NCBI GenBank assembly: GCA_032622095.1
Contig: CP136061.1
Coordinates: forward strand, 60,655,301-60,719,300
Length of the DNA stretch: 64,000 nt
Source: Siphonodentalium dalli
Taxonomy: Eukaryota; Mollusca; Scaphopoda; Gadilida; Siphonodentaliidae
Reading direction: 5' to 3'
In this document: positions 24,637-35,203 of the stretch, one piece after another
How positions within the stretch are numbered: position 1 is the stretch's first letter
Layout: the number at the start of each line of letters is the position of its first letter
The notes under the pieces: generated by a model
The model's database searches: none
What the model was told of the DNA's origin: nothing
The model's input: the letters and a program-made list of their open reading frames with translations, nothing else
Translations under genes and position numbers: made by a program

Positions 24637-24643
24637 ATTTATA
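24637..24643 (-). promoter_or_regulatory. TATA box for the secreted-protein gene
   Basis: Reading minus, TATAAAT in the context GGTATAAATCGCC lies about 95 bases upstream of the ATG. A start site 25-32 bases downstream (about 24605-24612) would give a 5' leader of about 65 nt. A good TATA box this close supports a highly expressed, tissue-type gene. Confidence 0.6.
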
Positions 24644-24649
24644 CCAGGC

Positions 24650-25029
24650 GTCAATATGTAGTTGTTGTCAGGCGCTATTTGTCTTGTCGCAATGATTAAT
24701 GGGCTTTAAAGAGAAATTCGAATTTACTGTTGTTTTGCCGTTTTGTTTTGGCGGTGTGTCACAACAAAGAATTATAATGCATATATCCTTCAAACCAGCG
24801 TCCATCTCGGGTATACGGATGGAACATAAACGTCAAGTAAATACAATGTTGACAATCTGACCATTTGACCTACCAACTGTTTATTGGTGTCAGATTCGGT
24901 TAACCGAGAATATTTTGGACGAGGAAGTGTGGCGTGTGGTAAACAACCTTCTGCTATTAATTCAATGTATTGCAAAAAATAGAGAGGTTTAGATTCTAAA
25001 ACGGTAAACTCTAAAAGCTAGTATTTCTT
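24650..25029. other. No feature recognised; upstream region of the secreted-protein gene
   Basis: Mixed sequence; only a 61-codon open frame without motifs. Distal regulatory sites cannot be identified by eye. Confidence 0.4.
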
Positions 25030-25225
25030 AACTAAATACTCTTTGACGAGTACTTCCTTTTGGGATAATAAGTTCAACTGACATATATATATACTGTTCG
25101 TTGAATTTATTATTTGAACATTTCCTACCAATGAATAGGAATCCTTCTGAAATTGTAATATATTTTGCTCATGTTTCCAAAAACTCCATCCAGATGAATA
25201 ATAAACCATTCCAATGTATAATTGT
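25030..25225 (-). mobile_element. Partial copy of the CCCTTTCTTTACTAAAT MITE
   Basis: ttaactaaatactctttgac, gataataagttcaac, aacatttcctaccaatgaa and ataataaaccattccaatgt match in order the complete copies at 40.2 and 52.4 kb. Neither TTAA-flanked end is intact. Confidence 0.65.
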
Positions 25226-25272
25226 ATTACTGAAAGCTCCTAAATTACTATTTCTTTGGCTTCGGGGGTAAA

Positions 25273-25365
25273 CAATATTTGTTTCAAGTCGAGGAACACA
25301 CGTACCAAAGCTCAGAGTGATCAGGTATCGATGTTTGTTATTTTTCGAGATGTGCAATTAAATGT
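25273..25365 (-). repeat. 93-bp target-site duplication, copy at LINE 3' side
   Basis: Identical base for base to 25984-26076 (caatatttgtttcaagtcga through gcaattaaatgt). It directly follows the 3' end of the LINE fragment. Confidence 0.85.
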
Positions 25366-25983
25366 ATATATCTTTTATTGCCTCCTCGTGGGAGAGTAGA
25401 TATTTACATGGGTTATAATACATATTTAAATATACAGTTTAACAAGATTGGTAACACCGTTTCTGAGATAGTCCATGCATTATCAAAATCATTTTGATAG
25501 CATTATGACACACACAAGAGTACATGTTCGTGTATTTATGAAAAACGCTGGAAAACATTGTCCGAATTGGTGTTTGTGATCATATTACATATATATAGCA
25601 AGAAGATACTTGTGTCTATGATGACCAAGTCCAATATATCGTAGATATGTTCGGAGAGCGACGGCATGTGACCTCCGAGGAAAACTGTCATCAGATCTGT
25701 TGGTGCGAGTGATGCTAGGAAAAGATACACATCGATTCCGTGTTTATTTAGTATCATTTCCCAGTGCTGATCAACTAAGTGTATCACAATGGGCGACCTG
25801 CAGGACCAAAACACATGGTATAACTCGTGGTTATAATCCGTGTCGCACAATCTACACGTCAAATTATTTACGTAAGTTGATTTGTTCAGTAGCCTTGCTA
25901 AATGTCTCAGTGGCTTCGAGAATGATCGGTGAGACTTGCACAGATTCCAAATGTTCCATGTTTGATTGGGATGGGAATGGCAG
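25366..25983 (-). mobile_element. 5'-truncated LINE insertion (618 bp)
   Basis: On the minus strand it starts inside ORF2, runs through the stop at 25536 and a 3' UTR, and ends GAGGAGGCAATAAAAGATATAT at 25366. An AATAAA close to the 3' end, 5' truncation and a flanking direct repeat are what target-primed reverse transcription leaves. No long poly-A tail. Confidence 0.82.
25536..25974 (-). pseudogene. LINE ORF2 C-terminal fragment (RT tail with CCHC motif)
   Basis: The readable frame begins near 25974 (WNIWNLCKSHRSFSKPLRHL, then ARLLNKSTYVNNLTCRLCD) and continues to a stop at 25536. CRLC-x9-H-x4-C (CRLCDTDYNHELYHVFWSC) is the usual Cys/His motif at the C-terminus of CR1/L2/jockey-type reverse transcriptases, preceded by the R-x-L-x-LL context common in that region. 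The tail has hydrophobic runs (ILDLVIIDTSIFLLYI). RT and endonuclease domains are lost to 5' truncation. The fragment itself shows no stop, so insertion may be fairly recent. Family is inferred from the motif pattern only. Confidence 0.7.
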
Positions 25984-26076
25984 CAATATTTGTTTCAAGT
26001 CGAGGAACACACGTACCAAAGCTCAGAGTGATCAGGTATCGATGTTTGTTATTTTTCGAGATGTGCAATTAAATGT
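25984..26076 (-). repeat. 93-bp target-site duplication, copy at LINE 5' side
   Basis: Partner of 25273-25365 with no mismatch over 93 bases. Both copies belong to the interrupted GTACTCAATCCGAT element. Confidence 0.85.
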
Positions 26077-26371
26077 GGCCCATAAACACGTGGTCAAACG
26101 GATGGTCTCGGACAAAATTTCGAATGAAGATGGATAACTCTAAAATCAAGTGATAATACTGCCAAATTTCGTGATACTTAAGTGATAATAAGCCATATTT
26201 TGTTGAACAAAATGTTGATAAATAACAAGTTTTGGGAAATTTGGTACCATAGTTGACAGTGGTTAGCATTATTTTGTTGCAATACATCGATTCTGATAAC
26301 TAAAGCGTATTTTGAAGAAATGTTGTTGTTGTATCTTGATGATATGGGGACCGTCTGATCGGATTGAGTAC

Positions 26372-27130
26372 CTTTAACGCACACAACGGAGATATTCTAT
26401 TTTCAAAGCAACGTAACGTCCTGATAAGCACGTGCGTCATGAAGTTTGAATCAGTAACAAAATTTAATGGCATGGCGGCTGTCTGCGAAGCGAATGACAT
26501 TTGAATAATTTTTATGTCAATTAAGAGATATATTGATTTGCAATATTGTATTATTTAAACAAAGTATTCCAATATGGATACGTTTGCCAAAATTAAAAAC
26601 ACGAGACAGCAGTAGGTTTTAAACATATATAATTATTATGGCTCTTACCACAGGCCTTCTAAACAGTGAGTGATAAATAATTAAACTAGAATGCACTCAG
26701 AGAGATGCCAACGTGCGCAAAAATGTAATAAACAATAATTTAAAAAATAATTTCACTGTATTTTACTTAATTTATTTAATTGAATTTAATGTTAGCAAAA
26801 AAAGTCAATTACCATTTCATCACAGATAAAATGCAAATTACTATATTAATCATTTAAGTAATTAAAACCAATTCCATGTTGCCGAAAGGATGATAATTTA
26901 ATATCGATTAAATTTTTTTCAGCGGCATATTTTGATTTTCATTTTCCGATAGTCAAAGTTGACCAAAGGAGCAATTATAAGAAATAATTAATACCATTTG
27001 TGTAAATATTTATAGCAGCCAATATGCAACAATAAATATCAATAATTAATCAATAATTAATCTATAACGATCATTTTGTGTAATAATAAACTCTTCAAAC
27101 GGTGCTTGTGTCAACAAATGCGTTTTGTTT
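26372..27130. other. No gene seen
   Basis: Very AT-rich sequence with stops in all frames; nothing recognised. Confidence 0.45.
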
Positions 27131-27720
27131 TGTGTTACGTCATTCGTCGTATTTGACCCGGAACTCGGCTGAAGGTTAGGCTATTCAGCCTATTGCGTCG
27201 AATTACGAAATCGCGTTTTGAATGTCTCTCTTTTCCCGCACGATAAAAAGAGGTCTTTGCACGAACCAAAAATGATAAAACTTCCCAATTATAAGTAAAA
27301 ATACCCAAATGAAGGAGTCTATGTAGGTCCCGAGGGAGTCTATAGACTCTTTGATGTAGAGTTCTGATGGAGAAAATGTAGGTCGATCTATTTTTGTCAT
27401 AACTCTGACGTATTTTGACCTGGGAGAAAAAATCGAAATCGAGGCTCACTACGAGCATGCCAGTTTTAAATATAGAAACAGGGAATCCCGACAAATGGCG
27501 ATATCGGCGACAAACAAATAATCGAAAACAACACATAAAATAAACATAGCAAAAACGCGGCCAGTAAAAATGTCAGAACGCCACGAGGTTTTACGTCGTT
27601 TTTGGTGACGTCATGGAGTGAAACGGAGTAGGGTGACACCAACCTACGAATCTGTCTGATCGCCATACTGTTGCGCGAGCGCACGTAAATATGGCTGACA
27701 TTGGCTGTTTGATTCATACC
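27131..27720 (-). other. Less AT-rich segment with overlapping open frames; possible promoter or first exon
   Basis: Open frames on the minus strand (27466-27717, 83 codons with a hydrophobic LLAAFLLCLFYVLF segment; 27135-27536, 133 codons) have no known motif. The first contains the ATG of MAIRQIRRLVSP. On the plus strand, 27691 starts a short ATG frame, atggctgacattgg. The base composition and a perfect CRE differ from the flanks and would suit a promoter region, but no splice pair or homology confirms a gene. Confidence 0.2.
27606..27613. promoter_or_regulatory. CRE palindrome TGACGTCA
   Basis: Perfect 8-bp cAMP-response element in a CpG-containing segment. Single occurrence; could be chance. 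Confidence 0.3.
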
Positions 27721-28734
27721 TGTACCTACTTATAGGTAAATATTAATAACAATTATATTTTAATTATTGATTGTGCTCTTAACAAACAAAACCTAACTTT
27801 ACCCGCATGTACAAACATAACAGTCAGACAATTTAATTCATGACTCAAGAGAACTTCATAAGAAATATTTTGTTGAGAAATCCACATTTTATGGTACAAC
27901 ATCTTCAGTCTTCCAATGTGAGGGTATGAGTTGTGAACCAACATCGCCAGGAAGTAAACAGCTGTGTTTGACACCGACTAGTCACACATGATTAGATTAC
28001 ATCAACCAGCCAAGCATACAGATTAACATATATAGCCATCCTGGTCCAAATCCCAATCGGGATAATTCAAGAGATTATTCAGTGAATGCCCTCTAAAAAC
28101 TTCATAGCGGGTACAGTCAAAGTCAAACCCCTATGTGTGATATATGGTTGTGCAATTTTAAAATTTAATCACTCACTTCAGCAACAACATGAGTATTCTG
28201 TGGTGTAATGTATGGATTTCTCAATAAAACACTATTGACAGAGAACTCCCCAATCAGGATTTATTTTTAGTTTTTGAAATTTCTTAACACAGCTAAACAA
28301 CAACCATGAATACGCGCGCACATATTTCGGTTAGGAAGAACGTATCATATATTTCCAATTTCTGTCAATTTTATTTACTATATATCTAATGCATGTATAG
28401 TTGTTTTAGCCACTACTGTGAAGTTTGTGCCTTCTTAAAAATGTACTAGATTTTATTTTCGGAGTCCATATTGGAGTGGTTTGGGCCTTAAACGTTTAGC
28501 ATTAAGTATCGTGTTATCCCAATGGACCAATACAACGGACCAACATTACTTAGTTCTTTGCGTGCAACAATTATGTCTTAGAAACAAACATCTGTCAATC
28601 ACACATCCAGCTGCAGAGAAACAAGAACTATACATACATCAATTTCTACGATTGAGAATGTTTATGTCATGCCGGTTGATCAATGAAAAACTGCGCTGAC
28701 GTGAGTTCCAGGTCATATGACCAAATCTTCATAT
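27721..28734. other. No gene seen
   Basis: AT-rich sequence; open frames of 72-73 codons only, without motifs. Confidence 0.4.
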
Positions 28735-28923
28735 GGGTAGGTCCTAATACACGAAATCATATATCTTTCTCCATATGTATTATCGACGCGGATATGTATA
28801 AATATGTGTTTGTTGTCTTATATATATATCATTAGACAACAAATACATAAACACATTCGTGTCGATAATACATATGGAGAAAGATATATGATTTCGTGTA
28901 TTCTTACATGAAGGACCTACCCC
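28735..28923. mobile_element. Palindromic MITE, GGGTAGGTCC ends
   Basis: gggtaggtcctaatacacga and its complement at the right end (cgtgtattcttacatgaagg then acctaccc) enclose long arms (tatctttctccatatgtatt). The right arm has extra bases (cttacatga) absent from the left. The phrase gtattcttacatgaaggac occurs again at 35204-35222. Confidence 0.78.
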
Positions 28924-29271
28924 AAATCTCAACTGACCACTTTATATATGTTACAGTAAATCAGTGAAATCAGTAATTACATGAAATCCCTGAACGTTTC
29001 AGCAAATTCATGAAAGCACTGATCTGACTAGGAATTTCATTAAATTACTGAAAAATCAGGGATTTCATGAAATTACCGAAGGACAAACATTTTTAAGTTT
29101 AACAACTTTTATTACGAACAAGGTATGGAACATTATTGTTATTACAAATACAATCAGCAGTGATACAATTATATGTCTAATATTGTGTATATCATCTACT
29201 TGCTTTTACATGTTAGGCTATTGTGCCATCACGAATTGAATTTTATCTGAGCCTTGAAACATTTACATTTG
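28924..29271. other. No gene; local inverted phrases
   Basis: catgaaatccctg near 28980 and cagggatttcatg near 29064 are complementary, enclosing about 75 bases of related aattcatgaaagc-type sequence. Probably a decayed fold-back element. Confidence 0.4.
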
Positions 29272-29698
29272 GATGTCTTACACCTCCTTTACAATTGCAT
29301 TTCTTAAATCCTTGACCACCTGTTGTGCACTGATGATCATTAACTGCAGTGCGGAGCGGGAGGATTATTGTCTGGCAGATATCGTCGGCAGTCAAGAATC
29401 TCGGAGGACACAAATAAAATTGTGTCGTGAATACTTTTCACTCAGAATATCTGCTTTGACGGCAGTTATGCAAAAGTCTCTATCGATGTTCCTGTCGACA
29501 ACAACTCCAGAATATTTCTTGGGTCACCTCGTCCACGTTCGACCTGTGGTATTGGAATGTCAACATTGTCATCAACTTAAGCTGTTTTAAGTTCCACTCT
29601 GCTGCGTTTCACCATTCTTTCAGCTTGCTTTTCCTGGGCCTCGTGCACAAGCCTCTGACTCTTTTTACTGATCGACTCTATTTGCTCAGTAAGGGCAG
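29272..29698 (-). pseudogene. KRBA2/SCAND3-like (Ginger/Gypsy-type) integrase C-terminal tail, broken
   Basis: Three minus-strand blocks lie in conserved order. First TALTEQIESISKKSQRLVHE, then AQEKQAERMVKRSR, ending at a stop. Next VDDNVDIPIPQVERGRGDPR then NILEL, then LSEKYSRHNFICV. Last ILPLRTAVNDHQCTTGGQGF then KKCNCKGG near 29290. The pattern of VPIP-VDRGR-DPRNIL, then a Y-R-NF block, then GGQGF-xxCNCK is one I know from integrase proteins annotated KRBA2-like or SCAND3-like in invertebrates. Frame changes and stops between blocks show decay. The rve catalytic core (DDE) would lie upstream and is not visible before 29700. Identification is from memory of the family. Confidence 0.72.
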
Positions 29699-29699
29699 T

Positions 29700-30948
29700 T
29701 GTATAGAGTCTTCATGCGTCGTACATGAATGTATGACAGCGACAGTCATGCATCGTTAACTCGAAACCAAGAGGCACTCCTATGAAACTCAACAGTCCGG
29801 GGGTACAGCTAGCACCACACGCTCTAACCGTTTGACCAACAAGCTCCATACGTGGTGGGGTGGGAGTTCGTTATTACATATTTCCACACCACATGCAAGA
29901 TCCGAGGATTTATTAGACCAAATCAATCGAGAGACTAAGACTTTGATTTCCTGTCTGACCTGCATTGTGGCCATATGTTAATGACTGTGGTAAACTTGCA
30001 CTGTTTAAGTATCGAGATCACATCTTTGGAGCCAACATATAGAGTCTATATTTACCAAAATCGACCACGGGGCTGAGAAATGACCGGGCATTATACTATA
30101 GGGCATTGCCCTGTACAGTCATGCAGGATCAAGCTTAGGTCGATGGTGGGTATTACTTGGGACCTCTTGTGAGCGACCCTACACAACCTGTGTTGCATGA
30201 ACCAAAATCGACCGAGGAGTCTGGCTACGTACCTAGGTTGTTTAAACAAGTTACGCTGAATTAAGGTTTTTTAAACAAGTTAATAGCACAAGTGAATGTG
30301 GCAGCTCCATATGCTGTCGTAGTTTGTGTGCCGCAAATACCTGGGAATGGCCTGAATCCCGCGTACTAAAGGAGGAGGTGACACCCATAGTATATATATC
30401 TAGTGTTAGTCCGTTTTGCACACAGATGAACACAGAACACAAATGTTGTTTACCGGTCGGCTTGGTGCACATTGCGGAATGCGTCATTCCTGACTCACGA
30501 CACATGCCTCCGGCTTTAATGGCTGTTATATATTTTACCTGTTTGTCTCCCCGTGATACATGACATGAGTTGTCCAGATCTTCGCTCGTATAATTAAAAC
30601 TCGTGATATGAACGCGGTTAAAGCCTTGTTGCGGTTACACAAACACTATCCTGGTTTTATATTTATTTACATGCAATAATCGCATTATACATACAACAGG
30701 AAGAACTATATACATTATGTTTGTTGCTTCGGAAAGTGTATGAGAACTGACCACAATGAATTGTGTCGACTTTATACACGGGTCTCGTATAAAGTGCATG
30801 TAAACAATTAAACTATTGCAACGTCTCGGTTTTTACAAAAATTTGTCTTCGTGGGGCAATGTGCTGGTAACATGTATATTCTATACACGCGTGTATTCAC
30901 ACAGTATAACGTTACAAAAATATGCGTACTTTTGTCCGTGTATTTAGC
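29700..30948. other. No gene seen
   Basis: No further part of the integrase was recognised upstream. Open frames near 30251-30563 overlap on both strands and lack motifs. Confidence 0.4.
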
Positions 30949-31948
30949 CATTTTGTGTGAGCCGGTTGTTGGTTGTACCATTTTGTGTGAGCCGGTGGTT
31001 GGGCGTACCATGTTGTGTGAGTCGGTGGTTGGGCGTACCATGTTGTGTGAGCCGGTGGCTGGACGTACCATGTTGTGTGAGCCGGTGGTTGGTTGTACCA
31101 TTTTGTGCGTGCCGGTGGTTTGGCGTACCATTTTGTGCGTATCGGCTGTTGGGCGTACCATTTTGTGTACGTCTTTGGATGGACGTACCATTTTGTGCGT
31201 GCCGGTGGTTTTACGTACCATTTTGTGCGTGCCGGTGGTTTGATGTACCATTTTGTGCGTATCGGCGGTTGGGCGTATCATTTTGTGTATGCCTTTGGAT
31301 GGACGTACCATTTTGTGCTTGCCGGTGGTTTAACGTACCATTTGTGTGAGCCGGTGGTTAGACGTACCATTTTGTGTGAGCCGGTTGTTGGTTGTACCAT
31401 TTTGTGTGAGCCGGTGGTTGGACGTACCATGTTGGGTGAGTCGGTGGTTGGTTGTAACATTTTGTGTGAGCCGGTTGAAGGTTGTACCATTTTTTGTGAG
31501 CCGATGGTTGGGCGTACCACGTTGTGTGAGTCGGTGGTTGTGCGTACCATGTTGTGTGAGCCGGTGGTTGGTTGTACCATTTTGTGTGAGCCGATGGTTG
31601 GGCGTACCATGTTGTGTGAGCCGGTTGTTGGTTGTACCATGTTGTGTGAGCCGGTGGTTGGTTGCACCATGTTGTGTGAGTCGGTTGTTGGTTGTACCGT
31701 TTTGTGTGAGCCGGTTGTTGGTTGTACCATTTTGTGTGAGCCGGTTGTTGGGGGTACCATGTTGTGTGAGTCGGTGGTTGGGCGTACCATGTTGTGTGAG
31801 TCGGCGTTTGTGCATGCCATTTTGTGTGATCCGGTGGTTGGGCGTAACATTTCGTGTGAGCCGGTGGCCTCGTACCGCGTATAAATTTGTGTGAGCCGGT
31901 AGTTGTCTAAAACATTTCGTGTGAGCCGGTGGTTGGGCGCACCATTTT
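30949..31948 (+). repeat. 30-bp minisatellite, about 33 units
   Basis: Unit of the form gtgtgagccggtggttgggcgtaccattt. Variants alternate tttgtgtga and gttgtgtga, gagccggt and gagtcggt, and gggcgt and ggttgt. In the middle (31100-31340) units change to gtgcgtgccggtgg. Because 30 is a multiple of 3 and the unit lacks stops in several frames, long repeat-encoded frames appear on both strands (CEPVVGRTML plus; GSHKMVRPTT minus). One unit near 31335 is a base short. Confidence 0.92.
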
Positions 31949-34063
31949 GCACGGCGTTATTGTTTGTTTAGGATAATAATGTTCAATATGTTACATTCAC
32001 TGTGGTCAATCCCGTGGTTTCGAGTTGATGAGTATCACGCATTCAAAATGACCGAGGCGATTGCAAAATTGACCAGAAACGAGAACAAACTCGGATAATG
32101 ATATATCACATAGTATGCTGGCAGCTACGAGCATATAGTATACTGTTTTCCAAACAAGCTGATACATCATTTGTGTCCAAATTCATAGTTGTTTGCTCTA
32201 ACATTCTGACCGAAGTTGTCAGTCGAAGGATTCTCCTAGTTGCATGGACCTCTGTATATTCACGAACCTCCGCCTGGCAACTTTGATCAGAATGTTATAG
32301 AAAACTACTGCGTATTTCCGAACAAATAAGGTATCAACTCGTTCCAAATAAACTAGCATATGCTCGTAAAAGTCAAAATGCTATATTTTGTGTCAGTCCT
32401 CATATATTGTGTTTGCACATGTTGAATGCATGGTACCCACCAAACTCGAAATCACGTGATTCCCCATCGTGACATTGAAAATTGGCAATGGAATTATAGG
32501 GGTTTAAATTATGTCTTGACGGATCGGTTTGCTATTCGTGTCAGATTTTATTGATTTTCATTTAATTTAAATATTAGACCAAAATTGCCCATAACATGAG
32601 CAGTGAAATATTCGCTTAGTTTGTGGAAACAAATATTTTATGCCCCTGAATCTTTAAAAATGCAGAGGTGCAGTAATGTCTGATTGGATTTGACAATTAA
32701 AACATTTTTGGTCTCAAATGACATTCGTATTTTAAAGTTTTTAATTCGCCAGAGCCACGCGATAGGTTACACATACTAAACACGTGTCACAAGAGCGTGT
32801 CTCATTGAATTTTACCACGTAATGTGACGTAACATATAAAGAGTTTTTTCATACATATACTATAGCTGTACAATGTACACTAATATGCCTCAGTATGCAT
32901 TACCATTCTGTCGCGATGCTACGCCTCTACGCTATGTAATTGTTGACAGTTATCCTGAGTCACGCACAGTGTCAGACTACGAACAAATTAATTATAACGC
33001 GGATGTCAATTGCGCAATAATATAATACTGCATCACTACATGTCGCTAAATGAATATTCGTGGACCTACATTATTACACCAATAGCCACACCATGGTCAC
33101 TTACTATACTTGCTGCTGTTGACATTCCATGCAGTGTATAGCTCTATTTCCTCATTATCGGTTTAAACCATGGTTAAAGGCACGGGTGGCGTTCGTTGCA
33201 GAAATACTTATATTTGTTCAAATCGCCATCAACAGAAGGAACACCAAAATATATACAGTTCCACTCATATGCCAAACATAATCAGCGCGTAAATAGTATA
33301 TTGTCGTCAAGACGTACGCTGGTGTACTTAAACAAGAGACTACTCGTGTTACAGAAGTTGTGCTTCTGTTTACATAACGGAGCGCAATTCTATTGGTTAA
33401 TCACACAAAAAAGATATAAACGCTCTTTATTATTTCCATATTAGGAAAACAGTAACAAATAACGCTCTTTATGTGTACCATATCCGGATCTAAACAAAAG
33501 CCAGGAAAAGTAACTTTTTTAGCTTTTGTTTACATAACAAAGGGGAAAAAGATGACAATAACATACTGTTTATGCAATATTTCTGATTGGCATAAGAACA
33601 AAGTCTGTCTATATCTTACTTTTCTTTCTGTTTATGACGGTTTTTGACGGAGATGACTATTTTAACAGCATACCCACCGCCAAGGCCTCTAGTATCTTTA
33701 AAACATCAGGATCCATCCATCGTTCGACAACTAAAACCAGAGATGAAACTCGAGAGAGAAGTTCTGATAATATGTGACTGATTTCTTCTCTTCGGTTTAG
33801 CCTATAGGGCCGCCAGTCTCGTTGAGACCACCATACCAAGGTCTAGAGTCTTCCATAGAATAAATTATTTCAAACGGGAGGAATCGCGCCAATGAAATTA
33901 CTGGCAGAAAGTCCGCGCATCGAATAATGCGTTGCTTCGACCAACCAATCGCTTCCTGCAATCATTTAATATTCACACTTTTCTACACAAGTCACACCCG
34001 CAGTGCTTGACTTCAGTCTCACCTAGTTATTGCACTTCGCACTTGTTAACTAGTATATCATTA
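31949..34063. other. No gene seen
   Basis: AT-rich, with open frames of 60-82 codons. At about 33410-33490 the phrase acgctctttat-ccatat is repeated, the same dispersed motif seen at 1.7, 45.95 and 48.3 kb. Nothing else is recognised. Confidence 0.4.
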
Positions 34064-34206
34064 ATGTAAGAATACACGAAACCACGCACCACCCTCCAAT
34101 CTCCATATGTGTTAGATTTAGGGTTATGGTCACACACATCAAGACGTACACACACACCACAAACATCGGTCGGACCACCATAGAGTTAGGATAGCCAACT
34201 CTCAGG

Positions 34207-35130
34207 ATGACCACGCCACCGATAATCCCGAATGCTATCACAACAATGCTGGACTCCATGCATGTCGCGCCTTGTGTGAGCTGGTCTCTCCATGCACACA
34301 AAGGCGGATACCAGTTGGTTTTGGACTTCCAGTCCTGCCCGGCAAAGCCCTTATCAGGTCTCACTACCGGGAGAGGACTGGAAACTACCAAACCAGCCAG
34401 GAAGAAGCGAATGAAAAAGACTCCATCCAGGAAAAAGAGAGACACAGAGAGATTGGCTGCGTGGAAAAAGAGGAAATCGACTGATACCACACAAGGCGAC
34501 ACCTCCCGCGTAGCCGAGATCGATGCACCGCCCGAAGTGGTAATGGACTCCCCATCGCCACGGATAGACGCGGACACATCCCTTTTCAATCCGAAGACTC
34601 CGGAATACACCGAACCGGAGTCTTCACCTGGCTCTCCTACAGCAAACGAAGCACCAACATCCGACCCCGAAGAAACATCTGACTCCGACACCAACGACAC
34701 ATCTGACTCCAACCCAGACAACACATCTGATTCCGACTCCGACGACACATCTGATTCCGACTCCGATTCCGAAGAAAAAGAAAGACAAAAGCACACAATG
34801 GAACTCTTAGCGAACGTACAAGAATCATTAAGAAAAGCCGAGTTACAACAAACCGAAACCGAAAAGCTCTTCAATCGTCCGACTCCAAGTTACCAAACAT
34901 CACCATCCGAACCACCGCCAAAAAAGAGAAATAGAAATAGAAAGACACAACCGCCGCTAGGACTCCCCCACCACGCTTTCGCCGCCTTGCCTCCAACCAC
35001 AGCACCTACAACAGCCAAAATTACCGATCTTCATCGAATAAATCAAGAAAGGGTGAAGGGACATGCAAACTGCAGTCCGACCATCCTACCCGGCCTTCGG
35101 CCGGAAACGACTCAACAACAACAAGGTTAG
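34207..35130 (+). CDS. 307-aa protein with basic motif and Asp/Ser-rich acidic region, probably mobile-element related
   Basis: ATG-started frame of 307 codons, the longest non-repeat frame here. Residues 1-55: mixed segment (MTTPPIIPNAITTMLDSMHV, then CVSWSLHAHKGGYQLVL). Residues 65-90: basic KKTPSRKKRDTERLAAWKKR, resembling the SPS-x2-RRD-x2-RL motif I recall in many uncharacterised invertebrate proteins linked to mobile elements. Residues 105-195: Pro/Glu/Ser/Asp-rich with repeated TSDSD units, strongly acidic. Residues 198-225: a likely helix (MELLANVQESLRKAELQQTE). Then a Pro-rich basic tail with PPPKKRNRNRK. No zinc knuckle, RT or transposase motif. The frame ends at a TAG inside the first TTAGGG-like repeat. 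Function unknown. The low-complexity middle makes a chance frame possible, but the distinct segments argue for real or recently real coding. Confidence 0.5.
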   Translation: MTTPPIIPNAITTMLDSMHVAPCVSWSLHAHKGGYQLVLDFQSCPAKPLSGLTTGRGLETTKPARKKRMKKTPSRKKRDTERLAAWKKRKSTDTTQGDTSRVAEIDAPPEVVMDSPSPRIDADTSLFNPKTPEYTEPESSPGSPTANEAPTSDPEETSDSDTNDTSDSNPDNTSDSDSDDTSDSDSDSEEKERQKHTMELLANVQESLRKAELQQTETEKLFNRPTPSYQTSPSEPPPKKRNRNRKTQPPLGLPHHAFAALPPTTAPTTAKITDLHRINQERVKGHANCSPTILPGLRPETTQQQQG

Positions 35131-35203
35131 GGTCAGGGCTAGGGTTAGGGTTATGGCTAGAGTTAGGGTTAGAGCTAGGGTTAGGGCTAGAGTTAGGGTT
35201 AGC
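35126..35203 (+). repeat. Degenerate telomere-like (TTAGGG) repeat block
   Basis: gttagggtcagggctagggt followed by variants GGTTAGGG, GGCTAGAG, GGTTAGAG for about 78 bases. TTAGGG is the usual metazoan telomere unit; here mutated and interstitial. It begins at the stop codon of the preceding ORF. Confidence 0.85.

Larger units (their letters stand above)
25240..26371 (-). mobile_element. GTACTCAATCCGAT element, split by a LINE insertion
   Basis: Reading minus from 26371 (gtactcaatccgatcaga, ggtccccatatca, aatgctaaccact, gagttatccatcttcatt, atacctgatcactctgagc) the order matches 36001-36420. The element breaks at 25984 and resumes at 25365-25240 (acccccgaagccaaagaaat), with 93 bp present on both sides of the break. 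Its far end is lost at the adjoining MITE fragment. Confidence 0.75.

Noticed and set aside
25273-26076. The 93-bp direct repeats as LTRs of a small retroelement
   Set aside because: They belong to the interrupted host repeat, lack TG...CA ends, and the DNA between is a LINE 3' end rather than an LTR-element interior.
31093-31884. 263-codon plus frame (and 224-codon minus frame) as a repeat protein
   Set aside because: Both follow from a stop-free 30-bp unit; no start context, signal peptide or unique sequence, and both strands are equally open.
34050-34874. 274-codon minus frame opposite the 34207-35130 ORF
   Set aside because: Shadow of the plus ORF: its Ser/Glu/Asp repeats are the antisense of the TSDSD coding region. 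The plus frame has an ATG and distinct basic, acidic and helical parts.
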